Below are positions 35,735 to 45,618 of a stretch of 64,000 nucleotides of DNA, in pieces. This DNA comes from Pseudomonas multiresinivorans. GTDB lineage: Bacteria; Pseudomonadota; Gammaproteobacteria; Pseudomonadales; Pseudomonadaceae. Position 1 is the first letter of the stretch; each line of letters starts with the position of its first letter. Both the position numbers and the translations under genes were made by a program. Below the pieces are notes generated by a model. It was not told the origin of the DNA. It saw only the letters and a program-made list of their open reading frames with translations, and did no database searches. The stretch is from positions 2,542,001 through 2,606,000 of the forward strand of contig NZ_CP048833.1 in assembly GCF_012971725.1 (NCBI RefSeq). Direction: 5' to 3'.

Positions 35735-36382
35735 ATGCCTGATACCCTCGCCGAAGTCCGTCTGCTGGACGGTAGCTACAGCCGTGAAGTCCGCTCGCTG
35801 CTGTACCACGCTTATCGTCACGAGCCCACTTTTGCCTACCTGTTCGAGTCCGATCGCCCCGGATTCGACCAGCGCGTGCGAGCCACCGTCCGTGAGTTGG
35901 TCAATCAGCATTTCCTCGAGGAATTGCCATCCATCGGGCTGCTGCTCGAGGACCGCCTGGTGGGCGTCGCGCTGATCGTTCCGCCGCAGCGCCGGCTGGA
36001 TGTCACTGAAAGCTGGTTCTGGCGGATGCGCATGTTGCTCACGACGGGGCTGGGTTGTACTCGGCGCTATCTGGACTACCACGCCGCCGTGATTGGCTGC
36101 CTGCCCCCGGGCCCGTACCACATCCTGCCGCTGATTGGCGTGCACCCGGAGTTCCAGGGCAAGCACCTGGGCGAACAGCTTCTCGATGCGCTGCATGCCT
36201 GGTGCGCCGAGGATGGCGGCTCACAAGGGCTGGTGCTGGATACAGGCAACGCACGGTACCTGGAGTTCTATCGGCGCCATGGCTACGAGGAACTCGGTGA
36301 AGTTGCCCTGGGACCGATCCGCGAGCATGTCCTGTTCCACCCGAATGTCGGGCGCGAGGCGGCAACGGCATCTGCGGGATAG
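35735..36382 (+). CDS. GNAT-family N-acetyltransferase
   Basis: A 215-residue GNAT protein. The acetyl-CoA-binding motif is seen as LIGVHPEFQGKHLGEQLLDAL (about residues 133-153, broken here by family variation) and the C-terminal FYRRHGYEEL is typical. N-terminal residues 1-80 carry the usual substrate side. The ATG at 35735 has AAGAGG ten bases upstream. The acetylated substrate is unknown. It lies 80 bases before tamA; cotranscription is possible but there is no functional link known. Confidence 0.85.
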   Translation: MPDTLAEVRLLDGSYSREVRSLLYHAYRHEPTFAYLFESDRPGFDQRVRATVRELVNQHFLEELPSIGLLLEDRLVGVALIVPPQRRLDVTESWFWRMRMLLTTGLGCTRRYLDYHAAVIGCLPPGPYHILPLIGVHPEFQGKHLGEQLLDALHAWCAEDGGSQGLVLDTGNARYLEFYRRHGYEELGEVALGPIREHVLFHPNVGREAATASAG

Positions 36383-36462
36383 GCCGACGGTCAGTCGCTC
36401 AGACGTTTCCTACGCTCTAGGGTGAGGCATTGCGGGGAAAACCCGTGCTAGCATTTCGCGCC

Positions 36463-38190
36463 ATGAGAGTTGTCCAAGGATTGCTTGGGCTGCTGCTGGT
36501 AATGGCCTTCTGCTTGCAGACGGCGCTGGCGGTCGAAGCCCATCTCGACGTTCGTGTCACCCCCGCCAACGCTGCGCTCAAGGCCAATATCGAGGCCTAT
36601 GTGGGCAGCCTTGGCGAGCGTGATCAGGCGGCCCTGCAAAGATTCCGGCGCAATGCCGTGGAGCAGGCGCAGAAGGCCGCCCAGGCTTTGGGTTACTACC
36701 AGGCGCGCATCCGTGGCCGGGTGACCGATGACAAGGTGCCTACGCTGCGGATCAATGTTCGGCCGGGTGAGCCTGTTCACCTGCGCAATGTGACGGTGCG
36801 AGTCGACGGGCCGGCCGCCAAGCTCAAGAACTTCCGCGTTCCCGGCGGGGATTCCCTGAAGCCTGGTGCGCAGCTCAACCACGGTGCCTACGAAGACGCC
36901 AAGCGGCTGATCCAGAACCAGGCTTCGCGCTTCGGTTTCTTCCGCGGGCAGTTCACCCAGCAGCAGTTGCGCATCGACCCAGAGGCGGGTGTGGCGGATA
37001 TCGAGCTGGTCTACGCCAGCGGGCCGCGCTATCGGTTGGGCAAGGTCGATTTCGCCGGCGATTTCCCCTTCGACGAGGACCTGCTGCAGCGCATGGTGCC
37101 GTTCAAGGAAGGCAGCGACTACGACTCCGAGCAGATCGCCGATCTCAACCAGGCTCTGCAATCCAGCGGCTATTTCGATGGCGTGCGGGTCGACGCTGCA
37201 CCGACCAATGCCGATGGCGAAGTGGTGCCGGTGCACGTTCACCTGGAAGCGCGCAAGCCGCGCACCATGGGGCTTGGCCTCGGCTTCTCGACGGACGTCG
37301 GACCGCGCGCACGAGCGACCTGGACCCGTCACTGGGTCAACCCGCAGGGCCACAGCCTGGGCTTCGAGGCGGAAGTCTCGGCGCCCCGGCAGAACGTCGG
37401 CGCCTGGTACGAGATCCCGCTGGACCCACCGCTCACCGACAAGCTGCGCTTCACCAGCGGCTATCAGTACGAGGACCTGGTAGACACCGAGAGCAAGCTG
37501 CTGACCCTCGGCGGCGAGTGGCACCACAAGCTCGACAGCGGCTGGCAGCGGGTCGTCTCGCTGAACTGGCAACGTGAAGAATACAAGCTGGGCGACGATT
37601 CGGGCCTGAGCAGCTTCCTGATGCCGGGGATCGGCTACTCGATCCTCGAAGCCGACAACAAGATCGACCCCGGCAAGGGCTACCGCCTGCAGTTCGAAGT
37701 GAAGGGCGCCAAGGAAGGGCTGCTGGCGGACGCCGACGTGGCACACATCAACGCCATGGCCAAGGGCGTGACCAGTTTCTGGGGAGGGCAGCGCTTGCTC
37801 GGACGCATCCAGGTCGGCGGCATCGCCACCAACGACTACAGCGCGATCCCGCCGTCGCTGCGCTTCTTCGCCGGCGGTGACCAGAGCGTGCGTGGCTACG
37901 ACTACCAGACGCTGTCGCCGAAGAACTCCGACGGCGACCGCATCGGTGGCCGCTACATGGTCGCCGGCAGCGTCGAGTACCAGTATCCCATCGCCGAGCG
38001 GTGGCGCATCGCGGCCTTTGTCGACCAGGGCAACTCGTTCAACTCGCTGGACTTCCCCTCGATCAAGACCGGCGTCGGTATCGGCATCCGCTGGATTTCC
38101 CCGGTCGGCCCGCTGCGCCTGGACCTCGCCGACGGCCTGGACGAAGACGGCGGCATTCGCCTGCACTTCTCCATGGGACCTGAACTATGA
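36463..38190 (+). CDS. tamA: Outer-membrane translocation/assembly protein TamA
   Basis: A 575-residue Omp85-family outer-membrane protein. A signal peptide ends near TALA-VEAH, POTRA domains occupy about residues 25-265, and a C-terminal 16-strand barrel follows, with the Omp85 signature FFAGGDQSVRGYDYQ. It works with TamB, across the periplasm, in outer-membrane protein assembly and lipid homeostasis. I chose ATG 36463 because the signal peptide begins there. Its stop overlaps the tamB start (ATGA), as is usual. From memory it matches PAO1 PA2543. Confidence 0.93.
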   Translation: MRVVQGLLGLLLVMAFCLQTALAVEAHLDVRVTPANAALKANIEAYVGSLGERDQAALQRFRRNAVEQAQKAAQALGYYQARIRGRVTDDKVPTLRINVRPGEPVHLRNVTVRVDGPAAKLKNFRVPGGDSLKPGAQLNHGAYEDAKRLIQNQASRFGFFRGQFTQQQLRIDPEAGVADIELVYASGPRYRLGKVDFAGDFPFDEDLLQRMVPFKEGSDYDSEQIADLNQALQSSGYFDGVRVDAAPTNADGEVVPVHVHLEARKPRTMGLGLGFSTDVGPRARATWTRHWVNPQGHSLGFEAEVSAPRQNVGAWYEIPLDPPLTDKLRFTSGYQYEDLVDTESKLLTLGGEWHHKLDSGWQRVVSLNWQREEYKLGDDSGLSSFLMPGIGYSILEADNKIDPGKGYRLQFEVKGAKEGLLADADVAHINAMAKGVTSFWGGQRLLGRIQVGGIATNDYSAIPPSLRFFAGGDQSVRGYDYQTLSPKNSDGDRIGGRYMVAGSVEYQYPIAERWRIAAFVDQGNSFNSLDFPSIKTGVGIGIRWISPVGPLRLDLADGLDEDGGIRLHFSMGPEL

Positions 38191-41100
38191 GTCGCGCGGG
38201 CTGGATGCGCGCGCTGCGCTGGAGCCTGGGCGGCCTGCTCGGGCTGATTCTGCTGCTGGTTATCGCCGTGGCTGCCTTGCTTGGCACTCCAGCCGGCAGC
38301 CGCGCGGTGCTGAGTTGGGTACCGGGCCTGAACGTGGATGGATTCGACGGTCGCCTCGCCGGTGGTTTCAGCGCCAAGCGCCTGGAATGGAGCGATGGCG
38401 CAACGCATCTGGTGCTCGATCAGCCACAGATCGACTGGTCGCCCGCCTGCCTGCTGCGCATGACCCTGTGCCTGCACAAGGTGGTGGCCAACGAAGTGCT
38501 GCTGACCCTGCCGCCAGGCGAGCCGAGCGAGTCCTCCGGTCCAATCGAGCTGCCCGACCTGAGCCTGCCGCTGTCGCTGGAGCTGGGTGACATCCGTATT
38601 GGTCGCTTCCTGCTGGATGGACAGGAACAGCTGCGCGACGCCGAACTCGCAGCACACTGGGACCACGAGGGCCTGCATATCGACTCGGTAAAGCTCGCCC
38701 GCGATGGCCTCAACCTGTCGCTCAAGGGCTTGCTGAAACCCACACAGGGCTGGCCGCTGGAGGCCGAGGGCAGTCTCGGCCTGCCGGCGCCGGGCGAGCA
38801 ACCCTGGACCCTGCAACTGCAGGCCAGTGGCGAGCTGATGGGCCACCTGAAGTTGCAGGCGCAGAGCAGTGGCTACCTGAATGGCACCCTGGACGGTGAC
38901 CTGCAGCCGCTGGCGGAGAACCTGCCGGCCACCGCACTGGTGACTGCCGACGGCTTCAAGGCGGACGCCTCGCTGCCCGATACCCTGACGCTGAACCAAC
39001 TGCGCCTGAACGCCAGCGGCAACCTCAAGGACGGCTACCAACTGGCCGGCGCTGCCGTGCTGCCCGCCGAGGAAAGCCCGGTGGTACTGACCCTGCGCGG
39101 CCGTGTCGACGCCCAGGGCGCGGATATCGCCGCGCTGGACCTGAGTGCCGCCAAGGACCAGCGCGTGGCGTTGACCGGCCGGCTCGACTGGAAGGATGCC
39201 TTCGCCGCCAACGCTCAGCTCGACTGGCTCGACTTCCCCTGGCGCCGCCTGTATCCGGCCATCGACGAGCCGCCGGTGAGCGTGCACACCTTCAAGGCCG
39301 AAGTGAGCTACAGCGAGGGTGCCTACCTGGGCAACTTCGACGGCGCCTTCAAGGGGCCTGCCGGCGATTTCACCCTGGCCAGCCCGGTGTCGGGCAACCT
39401 CTCGGAAGTCTTCCTGCCGTCGCTGAAACTGGTGGCGGGGCAGGGCAGGGCTGAAGGGCACCTGAAGGTCGGCTTTGCCGACGCGGTTACCTGGGATGCG
39501 GCCCTCGACCTGTCCGACCTCGACCCAGCCTACTGGCTGGAGGAGATGCCGGGCCGCCTTGGCGGGCCGCTGCGCAGCAAGGGCTCGCTCAAGGGCGAGG
39601 CGTTGAACCTTGATGCCAACCTCGACCTGCAGGGGCGCCTGCGCGGCCAGCCAGCCATTTTCAAGGCTAATGCTGCGGCGGCCGGGCAGGCGTGGAAGGT
39701 CGACGGACTGACGCTGCAACTGGGCGACAACCGCATCAGCGGGCAGGCTGCGCTGGACCAGCGGTTGTCCGGGCGCCTGGATATCGCGCTGAATCGCCTG
39801 GGCCAGTTGTGGCCGCAATTGTTCGGCAAGGTCAGCGGCCAGCTCGATCTCGCCGGCACGCTGCAGGCGCCGCAGGGGCAACTCAAGCTTGACGGCCAGC
39901 GCGTCGCCTACGCTGACCAGAGCCTGCGCACGCTGGACCTGACAGCCTCCCTGGACGCCGCCCAGCGCGGCAGGGTCAACCTGACGGCCCAGGGCCTGCG
40001 CAGCGGCGATACGGATTTCGGTGTGCTCAAGCTGGACGGCAGCGGCGACCTCAAGCGCCAGCAGCTTGCCCTGAACCTGCAAGGCAAGCCGGTGGCGCTC
40101 GACCTCGGCCTGGACGGCGACTGGAACGGCAAGGACTGGCGCGGGCGCCTCGCGAAAGGCGATATACAGAGCGGCGGCCAGGACTGGCGCCTGCAGCAAC
40201 CGGCGCGCCTGGAGCGTCTGGCAGACGGGCGCATCAACCTTGGCGCCCATTGCTGGGCCTCCGGCCCGGCCAGCCTGTGCATGGAAGACCAGCGCCTGAT
40301 GCCCGACCCGCGCCTGCGCATGCACCTGCGCGAGTTTCCGCTGGACAGCCTGGCACGCTGGCTGCCCGAGGACTTCGCCTGGAAAGGCAAGCTCGACGGC
40401 GATGTGCAGCTCGACCTGCCCGCCAGCGGTCCCAACGGTTCCGTCCTGATCAATGCCAACAACGGCACCCTGCGCATCAAGGAGCAGGAGGAGTGGGTCG
40501 ACTTCCCCTACCAGCGCCTGCAGCTGGAGAGTCGGCTGACGCCACGGCGCATCGACACCAGCCTGCAGTTCCAGGGCGACAAGCTCGGCAGTCTGCAGGC
40601 CCAGGTCCAGCTCGATCCGCGCCCGAAGAACAAGCCGGTCAACGGCACCTTCAGCCTCAATGGTCTGGATATCTCCCTGGCCCGGCCGTTCGCGCCCATG
40701 GTGGAAACCCTGAAAGGCCATCTCAATGGCAGCGGGCAGATTTCCGGTGGCCTGCTGGCGCCCCGGGTGGACGGCGAACTGCGCCTGAGTGACGGCGAAA
40801 TCTCCGGTGGCGATCTGCCGACTCGCTTCGAGCAGCTGCAGGTCACCGCGCGGATCGCCGGCGAGCAGGTCGACCTGAGTGGAGACTGGAAGGCGGGAGA
40901 AAATGGCAACGGCAGCCTGTCCGGACGCATCGCCTGGGCCAGTGGCCTGGATGTTGACGTGAAGCTGCGCGGCAATCGTCTGCCGGTCACCGTGGAACCC
41001 TACGCCAACCTGGAGGTGGAGCCCGATCTCAGTGTGCAGATGGCGGGTGAGAAGCTCGCGGTTTCCGGTTCGGTGCAGGTGCCGCGTGGCGCCATCACCA

Positions 41101-41870
41101 TTCGCCAGTTGCCGCCGTCCACCGTCAAGGTCTCCGACGACACCGTGATCGTCGGCGCGAAGCAGGAACCCAGGAGCGCACTGGCGCTGAACATGGACAT
41201 CGACGTCAGGGTCGGCAGCGACAAGCTGACCTTCAGCGGCTTCGGCCTGAATGCCGAGCTGGCCGGCCAGGTGCACATCGGCGACAACATGGATACCCGC
41301 GGCGAGCTGCGCCTGAACAACGGCCGCTACCGCGCCTACGGCCAGAAGCTGACCATCCGCCGCGCGCGGCTGCTGTTCGCCGGGCCCATCGACCAGCCGT
41401 TCCTCGATGTCGAGGCGATCCGCAAGGTCGACGACGTGGTTGCCGGCCTGCGCCTCACCGGCAATGCCGAGCAGCCGCGCAGCGAGGTGTTCTCCGAGCC
41501 CGCCATGAGCCAGCAGCAGGCGCTGTCCTACCTGGTGCTGGGCCGGCCGATGTCCAGCGGCGAGGACAGCAACATGCTGGGCGAGGCGGCCCTGGCGCTC
41601 GGTCTGGCGGGCAGTGCGCCATTGACCGGCGAGGTGGCGCAGAGGCTGGGTATCCAGGACTTCCAGCTGGACACCGAGGGCACCGGCAACAGCACCAGCG
41701 TGGTCGCCAGCGGCCAGCTCTCCGACCGTCTCAGCCTGCGTTATGGCGTGGGTGTATTCGAGCCGGCCAACACCATCGCGCTGCGCTACCTGCTGAGCAA
41801 GAAGGTCTACCTGGAGGCCGCCAGCGGCTTGGCCAGTTCGTTGGACATCTTCTACAAGCGCGACTTCTGA
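38187..41870 (+). CDS. tamB: Translocation/assembly inner-membrane protein TamB
   Basis: A 1227-residue AsmA-like bridge protein. One N-terminal membrane helix (residues 15-35, LLGLILLLVIAVAALLG) anchors it in the inner membrane, the long periplasmic part consists of repeated beta strands that form a lipid-carrying groove, and the C-terminal DUF490 region (TVKVSDDTVIVG through LEAASGLASSLDIFYKRDF) contacts TamA. Family members transport phospholipids to the outer membrane. The four-base overlap with tamA indicates coupled translation. From memory it matches PAO1 PA2542. Confidence 0.94.
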   Translation: MSRAGWMRALRWSLGGLLGLILLLVIAVAALLGTPAGSRAVLSWVPGLNVDGFDGRLAGGFSAKRLEWSDGATHLVLDQPQIDWSPACLLRMTLCLHKVVANEVLLTLPPGEPSESSGPIELPDLSLPLSLELGDIRIGRFLLDGQEQLRDAELAAHWDHEGLHIDSVKLARDGLNLSLKGLLKPTQGWPLEAEGSLGLPAPGEQPWTLQLQASGELMGHLKLQAQSSGYLNGTLDGDLQPLAENLPATALVTADGFKADASLPDTLTLNQLRLNASGNLKDGYQLAGAAVLPAEESPVVLTLRGRVDAQGADIAALDLSAAKDQRVALTGRLDWKDAFAANAQLDWLDFPWRRLYPAIDEPPVSVHTFKAEVSYSEGAYLGNFDGAFKGPAGDFTLASPVSGNLSEVFLPSLKLVAGQGRAEGHLKVGFADAVTWDAALDLSDLDPAYWLEEMPGRLGGPLRSKGSLKGEALNLDANLDLQGRLRGQPAIFKANAAAAGQAWKVDGLTLQLGDNRISGQAALDQRLSGRLDIALNRLGQLWPQLFGKVSGQLDLAGTLQAPQGQLKLDGQRVAYADQSLRTLDLTASLDAAQRGRVNLTAQGLRSGDTDFGVLKLDGSGDLKRQQLALNLQGKPVALDLGLDGDWNGKDWRGRLAKGDIQSGGQDWRLQQPARLERLADGRINLGAHCWASGPASLCMEDQRLMPDPRLRMHLREFPLDSLARWLPEDFAWKGKLDGDVQLDLPASGPNGSVLINANNGTLRIKEQEEWVDFPYQRLQLESRLTPRRIDTSLQFQGDKLGSLQAQVQLDPRPKNKPVNGTFSLNGLDISLARPFAPMVETLKGHLNGSGQISGGLLAPRVDGELRLSDGEISGGDLPTRFEQLQVTARIAGEQVDLSGDWKAGENGNGSLSGRIAWASGLDVDVKLRGNRLPVTVEPYANLEVEPDLSVQMAGEKLAVSGSVQVPRGAITIRQLPPSTVKVSDDTVIVGAKQEPRSALALNMDIDVRVGSDKLTFSGFGLNAELAGQVHIGDNMDTRGELRLNNGRYRAYGQKLTIRRARLLFAGPIDQPFLDVEAIRKVDDVVAGLRLTGNAEQPRSEVFSEPAMSQQQALSYLVLGRPMSSGEDSNMLGEAALALGLAGSAPLTGEVAQRLGIQDFQLDTEGTGNSTSVVASGQLSDRLSLRYGVGVFEPANTIALRYLLSKKVYLEAASGLASSLDIFYKRDF

Positions 41871-41874
41871 GTGC

Positions 41875-41905
41875 AGTCGGCAGCGTTGCTGCCGACTTGT
41901 CTTCT
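41875..41905 (+). terminator. Terminator after tamB
   Basis: AGTCGGCAGC-GTT-GCTGCCGACT is a ten-pair stem followed by TGTCTTCT, five bases after the tamB stop. Confidence 0.75.
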
Positions 41906-41997
41906 CCCGCGTCCTGCCAGCCTTCATGGCCCCTTAAGGTAGCCAGCACAGACTTCTCCCGCCGCCGGACGACGTGGCGCACAAGGGGAGAGTCATC

Positions 41998-44715
41998 ATG
42001 CGCCTGGACCTCATCAGGACCCACCTGCTCGAATTCATCAACAAGGGCTTCCCGGCCCGTCAATTGCGCCGGCTGGCCGCGCGCGACCTGCTGCGGGGCT
42101 CCGCCGTCGGGCGCCAGGCTCCCAATGCGCTGGCCGCGACCCTGCTGGAGTGGTCCGCGCTGGAGTCCGCCTCGGTTCTGGAGCGCCTGGAAAGCCGGCG
42201 CGAGGGCCTCAGCGAAACCGAGGCAGAGGAACGCCGCCAGCGCGACGGGCTGAACGAGGTCGACCAGGACCGGCCCATCGGTGCCTGGATGCACCTGTGG
42301 TACTGCTACTGCAATCCCTTCAACCTGCTGCTCACCGTGCTGGCCACCATCTCCTGGCTCACCGAGGACGTCGAGGCCGCCGTGGTGATCGGCAGCATGG
42401 TGGCTATTTCCGCGTTGCTGCGTTTCATCCAAGAGAAGCGCTCCAACCGGGCCGCTGAAAAGCTCAAGGCGATGGTCAGCAACACCGCCACGGTATTCCG
42501 CAGCGCCGAGGACGATGGCCCCGCGCTGCGCGTGGAGGTGCCGATCCGTCAACTGGTGCCCGGCGACGTGCTGTGGCTGTCGGCCGGCGACATGGTGCCG
42601 GCGGACGTGCGTTTGCTCAGCGCCAAGGACCTCTTCGTTGGCCAGGCTGCACTGACCGGCGAATCCCTGCCGGTGGAGAAGTTCGCCCAGCTGCGCGATG
42701 CCCGCCAGGGCAATCCGCTGGAGCGCGACAGCCTGTGCTTCATGGGCACCACGGTGGTCAGCGGCTCCGCTCTGGCGGTGGTGATTGGCACCGGTACGCG
42801 CACCTACTTCGGCTCCCTCGCCGAGCGGGTGATCGCGAGCGATCCGACGCCGACGGCCTTCCAGACCGGGGTGAACCGCGTCAGCTGGCTGCTGATCCGC
42901 TTCATGCTGGTGATGGCGCCGGTGGTCCTGCTGATCAACGGCTTCACCAAGGGCGACTGGCTGGAGGCCGCGCTGTTCGCGCTGTCCATCGCCGTCGGCC
43001 TGACCCCGGAAATGCTTCCGATGATCGTCACCTCCACGCTGGCCAAGGGCGCGGTCGTGCTCAGCCGGCGCAAGGTGATCGTCAAGCGACTGGACGCCAT
43101 CCAGAACTTCGGTGCAATGGACATCCTCTGCACGGACAAGACCGGCACCCTGACCCAGGACCGCATCGTCCTCGAACGCCACACCGACGCCTTCGGCCAG
43201 GTGCAGGACCGCGTGCTGCAACTGGCCTTCCTCAACAGCCACTACCAGACCGGCCTGAAGAACCTGCTGGACGTCGCCGTGCTCGAGCACGTCGAGCTGC
43301 GCCATGCGCTCAAGGTGGACAGCCGCTTCCGCAAGCTCGACGAGATTCCCTTCGACTTCGCCCGCCGGCGCATGTCGGTGGTGGTCAGCGAACGCGAGGA
43401 CAACCACCTGCTGATCTGCAAGGGCGCGCTGGAAGAGGTGCTGGCGGTGTGCGAATCGGTGGAGACCGCCGAGGGTATCGAGCCGCTGACCGGCGCTCGC
43501 CTGGACAGTATTCGCGCGGTGGCTGACGAGCTCAACCAGGAGGGCTTGCGGGTGGTCGCGGTGGCCACTCGCGAGTTGCCGCCGACCCGCGATACCTACG
43601 GCGTGGCGGACGAGAGCCGGCTGTGCCTGGCCGGCTACATCGCCTTCCTCGATCCGCCCAAGGAAACCACCGCTCCGGCGCTGCGTGCACTGGCACAGAA
43701 CGGCGTGGCAGTGAAGGTGCTGACCGGAGACAACGACCGGGTGAGCCTCAAGGTCTGCCGTGATGTGGGCCTGGTGGTCGAGGGCGTGCTGCTCGGCCCG
43801 CAGCTGGACGAGCTGGACGATACTGCGCTGGGCGAACTGGCCGAGCGCACCACGCTGTTCGCCAAGCTCACCCCCAGCCACAAGGAGCGCCTGGTGCGCG
43901 TGCTGCGCGAGCGCGGCCACGTGGTCGGCTTCCTCGGCGACGGCATCAACGATGCTCCGGCGCTGCGCACGGCGGACATCGGCATCTCGGTGGATTCGGC
44001 GGTGGACATCGCCAAGGAAGCCGCCGACCTGATCCTCCTGGAAAAGAGCCTGATGGTCCTGGAGGAGGGCGTCATCGAAGGTCGCCGCACCTTCGCCAAC
44101 ATGCTCAAGTACATCCGCATGACCGCCAGCTCCAACTTCGGCAACGTGTTCAGCGTGCTGGTGGCCAGTGCCTTCATTCCGTTCCTGCCGATGCTGCCGC
44201 TGCAGCTGCTGGTGCAGAACCTGCTCTACGACCTGTCGCAGATCGCCATTCCCTTCGACCATGTCGACGACGAACTGCTGCGCAAACCGCAGCAATGGAA
44301 CCCGGATGGGCTGGGGCGTTTCATGGTGTTCTTCGGGCCGATCAGTTCGATCTTCGACATCGCCACCTTCCTCGTGCTCTGGCATGTGTTCGGTGCCAAT
44401 GCGCCTGAGCACCAGACGCTGTTCCAGTCCGGCTGGTTCGTCGAGGGGCTGATCTCGCAACTGCTGGTGGTGCACATGATCCGCACCCGGCGCATTCCCT
44501 TCCTGCAGAGCCGCGCCGCCTGGCCGCTGCTGGGCATGACCCTGGTGATCGTCGCGGTGGCGATCTTCCTGCCCATGGGGCCGCTGGCGCACTCCTTCCG
44601 CATGGAGGCGTTGCCGCTGGGTTACTGGCCTTGGCTGGTGGCCATCCTGCTGGGCTACATGGCGCTGACCCAGGCGGTGAAGGGCTGGTTCGCCCGGCGC
44701 TACGGCTGGCAGTGA
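41998..44715 (+). CDS. mgtA: Magnesium-translocating P-type ATPase (MgtA type)
   Basis: A 905-residue P3B-type ATPase that imports magnesium. The phosphorylation motif CTDKTGTLTQ, the phosphatase motif TGES, the hinge GDGINDAPAL and ten membrane segments are present. The membrane segment AVGLTPEMLPMIV is the family's ion-binding region. The N-terminal extension of about 60 residues is as in MgtA/MgtB. ATG 41998 follows GGGGAGA. I see no PhoP box and no obvious magnesium leader in the 100 bases upstream, though a short one could be missed. Confidence 0.94.
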   Translation: MRLDLIRTHLLEFINKGFPARQLRRLAARDLLRGSAVGRQAPNALAATLLEWSALESASVLERLESRREGLSETEAEERRQRDGLNEVDQDRPIGAWMHLWYCYCNPFNLLLTVLATISWLTEDVEAAVVIGSMVAISALLRFIQEKRSNRAAEKLKAMVSNTATVFRSAEDDGPALRVEVPIRQLVPGDVLWLSAGDMVPADVRLLSAKDLFVGQAALTGESLPVEKFAQLRDARQGNPLERDSLCFMGTTVVSGSALAVVIGTGTRTYFGSLAERVIASDPTPTAFQTGVNRVSWLLIRFMLVMAPVVLLINGFTKGDWLEAALFALSIAVGLTPEMLPMIVTSTLAKGAVVLSRRKVIVKRLDAIQNFGAMDILCTDKTGTLTQDRIVLERHTDAFGQVQDRVLQLAFLNSHYQTGLKNLLDVAVLEHVELRHALKVDSRFRKLDEIPFDFARRRMSVVVSEREDNHLLICKGALEEVLAVCESVETAEGIEPLTGARLDSIRAVADELNQEGLRVVAVATRELPPTRDTYGVADESRLCLAGYIAFLDPPKETTAPALRALAQNGVAVKVLTGDNDRVSLKVCRDVGLVVEGVLLGPQLDELDDTALGELAERTTLFAKLTPSHKERLVRVLRERGHVVGFLGDGINDAPALRTADIGISVDSAVDIAKEAADLILLEKSLMVLEEGVIEGRRTFANMLKYIRMTASSNFGNVFSVLVASAFIPFLPMLPLQLLVQNLLYDLSQIAIPFDHVDDELLRKPQQWNPDGLGRFMVFFGPISSIFDIATFLVLWHVFGANAPEHQTLFQSGWFVEGLISQLLVVHMIRTRRIPFLQSRAAWPLLGMTLVIVAVAIFLPMGPLAHSFRMEALPLGYWPWLVAILLGYMALTQAVKGWFARRYGWQ

Positions 44716-44735
44716 GCGAAACGGGACGAACGTGC

Positions 44736-44772
44736 GAACCCGATCACCGCTGGCCACGCGGGCATCGGGTTC
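44736..44772 (+). other. Inverted repeat after mgtA
   Basis: GAACCCGAT (44736-44744) pairs with ATCGGGTTC (44764-44772) around 19 bases. No T-run follows. It probably protects or weakly terminates the mgtA message. Confidence 0.4.
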
Positions 44773-44815
44773 AATACACTGAGGTGTCCGTCTTCTCCCG
44801 CTGTGAGTCGAGATA

Positions 44816-45616
44816 TTGCCGTCGCGAGCCGTTCGCCTGCCGTTGCTCCTGCGTGTGCGCTTCAAGCGCCTGGTCCTGCTGGGCCTGGCGCTGGCCAGCG
44901 TGCCGCTGGCTGCCTGCGAAAAGTCACTGCGTTGGGATGACGACCCGCCATTCAGCATGCAGTTGCCCGACGGCAGCGTCGGCGGCCTCTACGTTGAACT
45001 GAACCGCGCCGTGCTGGAGCGCTTGGGTTGCCAGGTGCGCATGGTCAAGCTGCCCTGGGCGCGGGCGCTGAAGGAGCTGGAGCTGGGCCGTCTCGACGTG
45101 TTGCCCGGCGCCTTCCGCAAGCCTGAGCGCGAGGCCTACGCGTGGTTCTCCGGTGAGGTATTGCCGCCGTCGCGCAACATCCTCTTCGTCCGGCGCGGCT
45201 TGCCCCAGCGCGACAGCCTGCAGCAGCTGTCCGATCTGGCCGGCAGCGACTTCCGTCTCGGCGCACAGATCGATGTGTCCTACGGCGAACCCTTCCGCCA
45301 ACTGATGGCCGATCCGGACTACGCCGCGCGGGTGTTCTTCAACCCAAGCCGCAGCAACCTCTGGCATATGGTCGACAAGGGGCGCATCGACGGCATCATC
45401 GCCGACGAGCACAGCGGCCAGTATGAGCTGCAGCAGCTGGGCCTGGCGCGGCGCATCGAGCCCACGGGCGTGGTGGTATCAGCGGAGTCCGCGGAGGTCG
45501 CGTTCAGCAAGCGCACCCAGGACGAGGATTTCGTCCGTCGCTATGCGCAGGCGCTCAAGACCCTGGTGGAAGAGGGCGAGGATCGGCGCATCCTGCAGCA
45601 CTATGTCAGCAATTGA
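44816..45616 (+). CDS. Periplasmic solute-binding protein, family 3 (amino-acid type)
   Basis: About 266 residues, of which the first 35 are an export signal (LLGLALASVPLAA before CEKS). VPLAAC fits a lipobox, so it may be a lipoprotein; otherwise signal peptidase I cuts there. The rest follows the SBP_bac_3 fold (LRWDDDPPFSM, LYVELNRAVLERLG, then DGIIADEHSGQYEL). No transporter genes are near, so it may sense or trap its ligand alone. The start is unsure: TTG 44816 and GTG 44855 are in frame and neither has a strong ribosome binding site. It converges with the nuclease gene two bases away. Confidence 0.8.
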   Translation: MPSRAVRLPLLLRVRFKRLVLLGLALASVPLAACEKSLRWDDDPPFSMQLPDGSVGGLYVELNRAVLERLGCQVRMVKLPWARALKELELGRLDVLPGAFRKPEREAYAWFSGEVLPPSRNILFVRRGLPQRDSLQQLSDLAGSDFRLGAQIDVSYGEPFRQLMADPDYAARVFFNPSRSNLWHMVDKGRIDGIIADEHSGQYELQQLGLARRIEPTGVVVSAESAEVAFSKRTQDEDFVRRYAQALKTLVEEGEDRRILQHYVSN

Positions 45617-45618
45617 CC

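Noticed and set aside
37953..41927. A 1324-codon open frame on the minus strand across tamA/tamB
   Set aside because: It is antisense to the clear tamB gene, has His/Gln/Arg-rich composition typical of shadow frames in GC-rich DNA, and no ribosome binding site or family match.
41898..41997. A magnesium-sensing leader before mgtA
   Set aside because: Only 100 bases separate the tamB terminator and the mgtA start, with no PhoP box, leader peptide or M-box-like stems that I could identify.
41731..44958. A 1075-codon open frame on the minus strand over mgtA
   Set aside because: It mirrors the mgtA codon pattern, with no domain, signal or start site. The same holds for the long antisense frames over qhpA (3129-5219), 989-2839 and 13437-15197.
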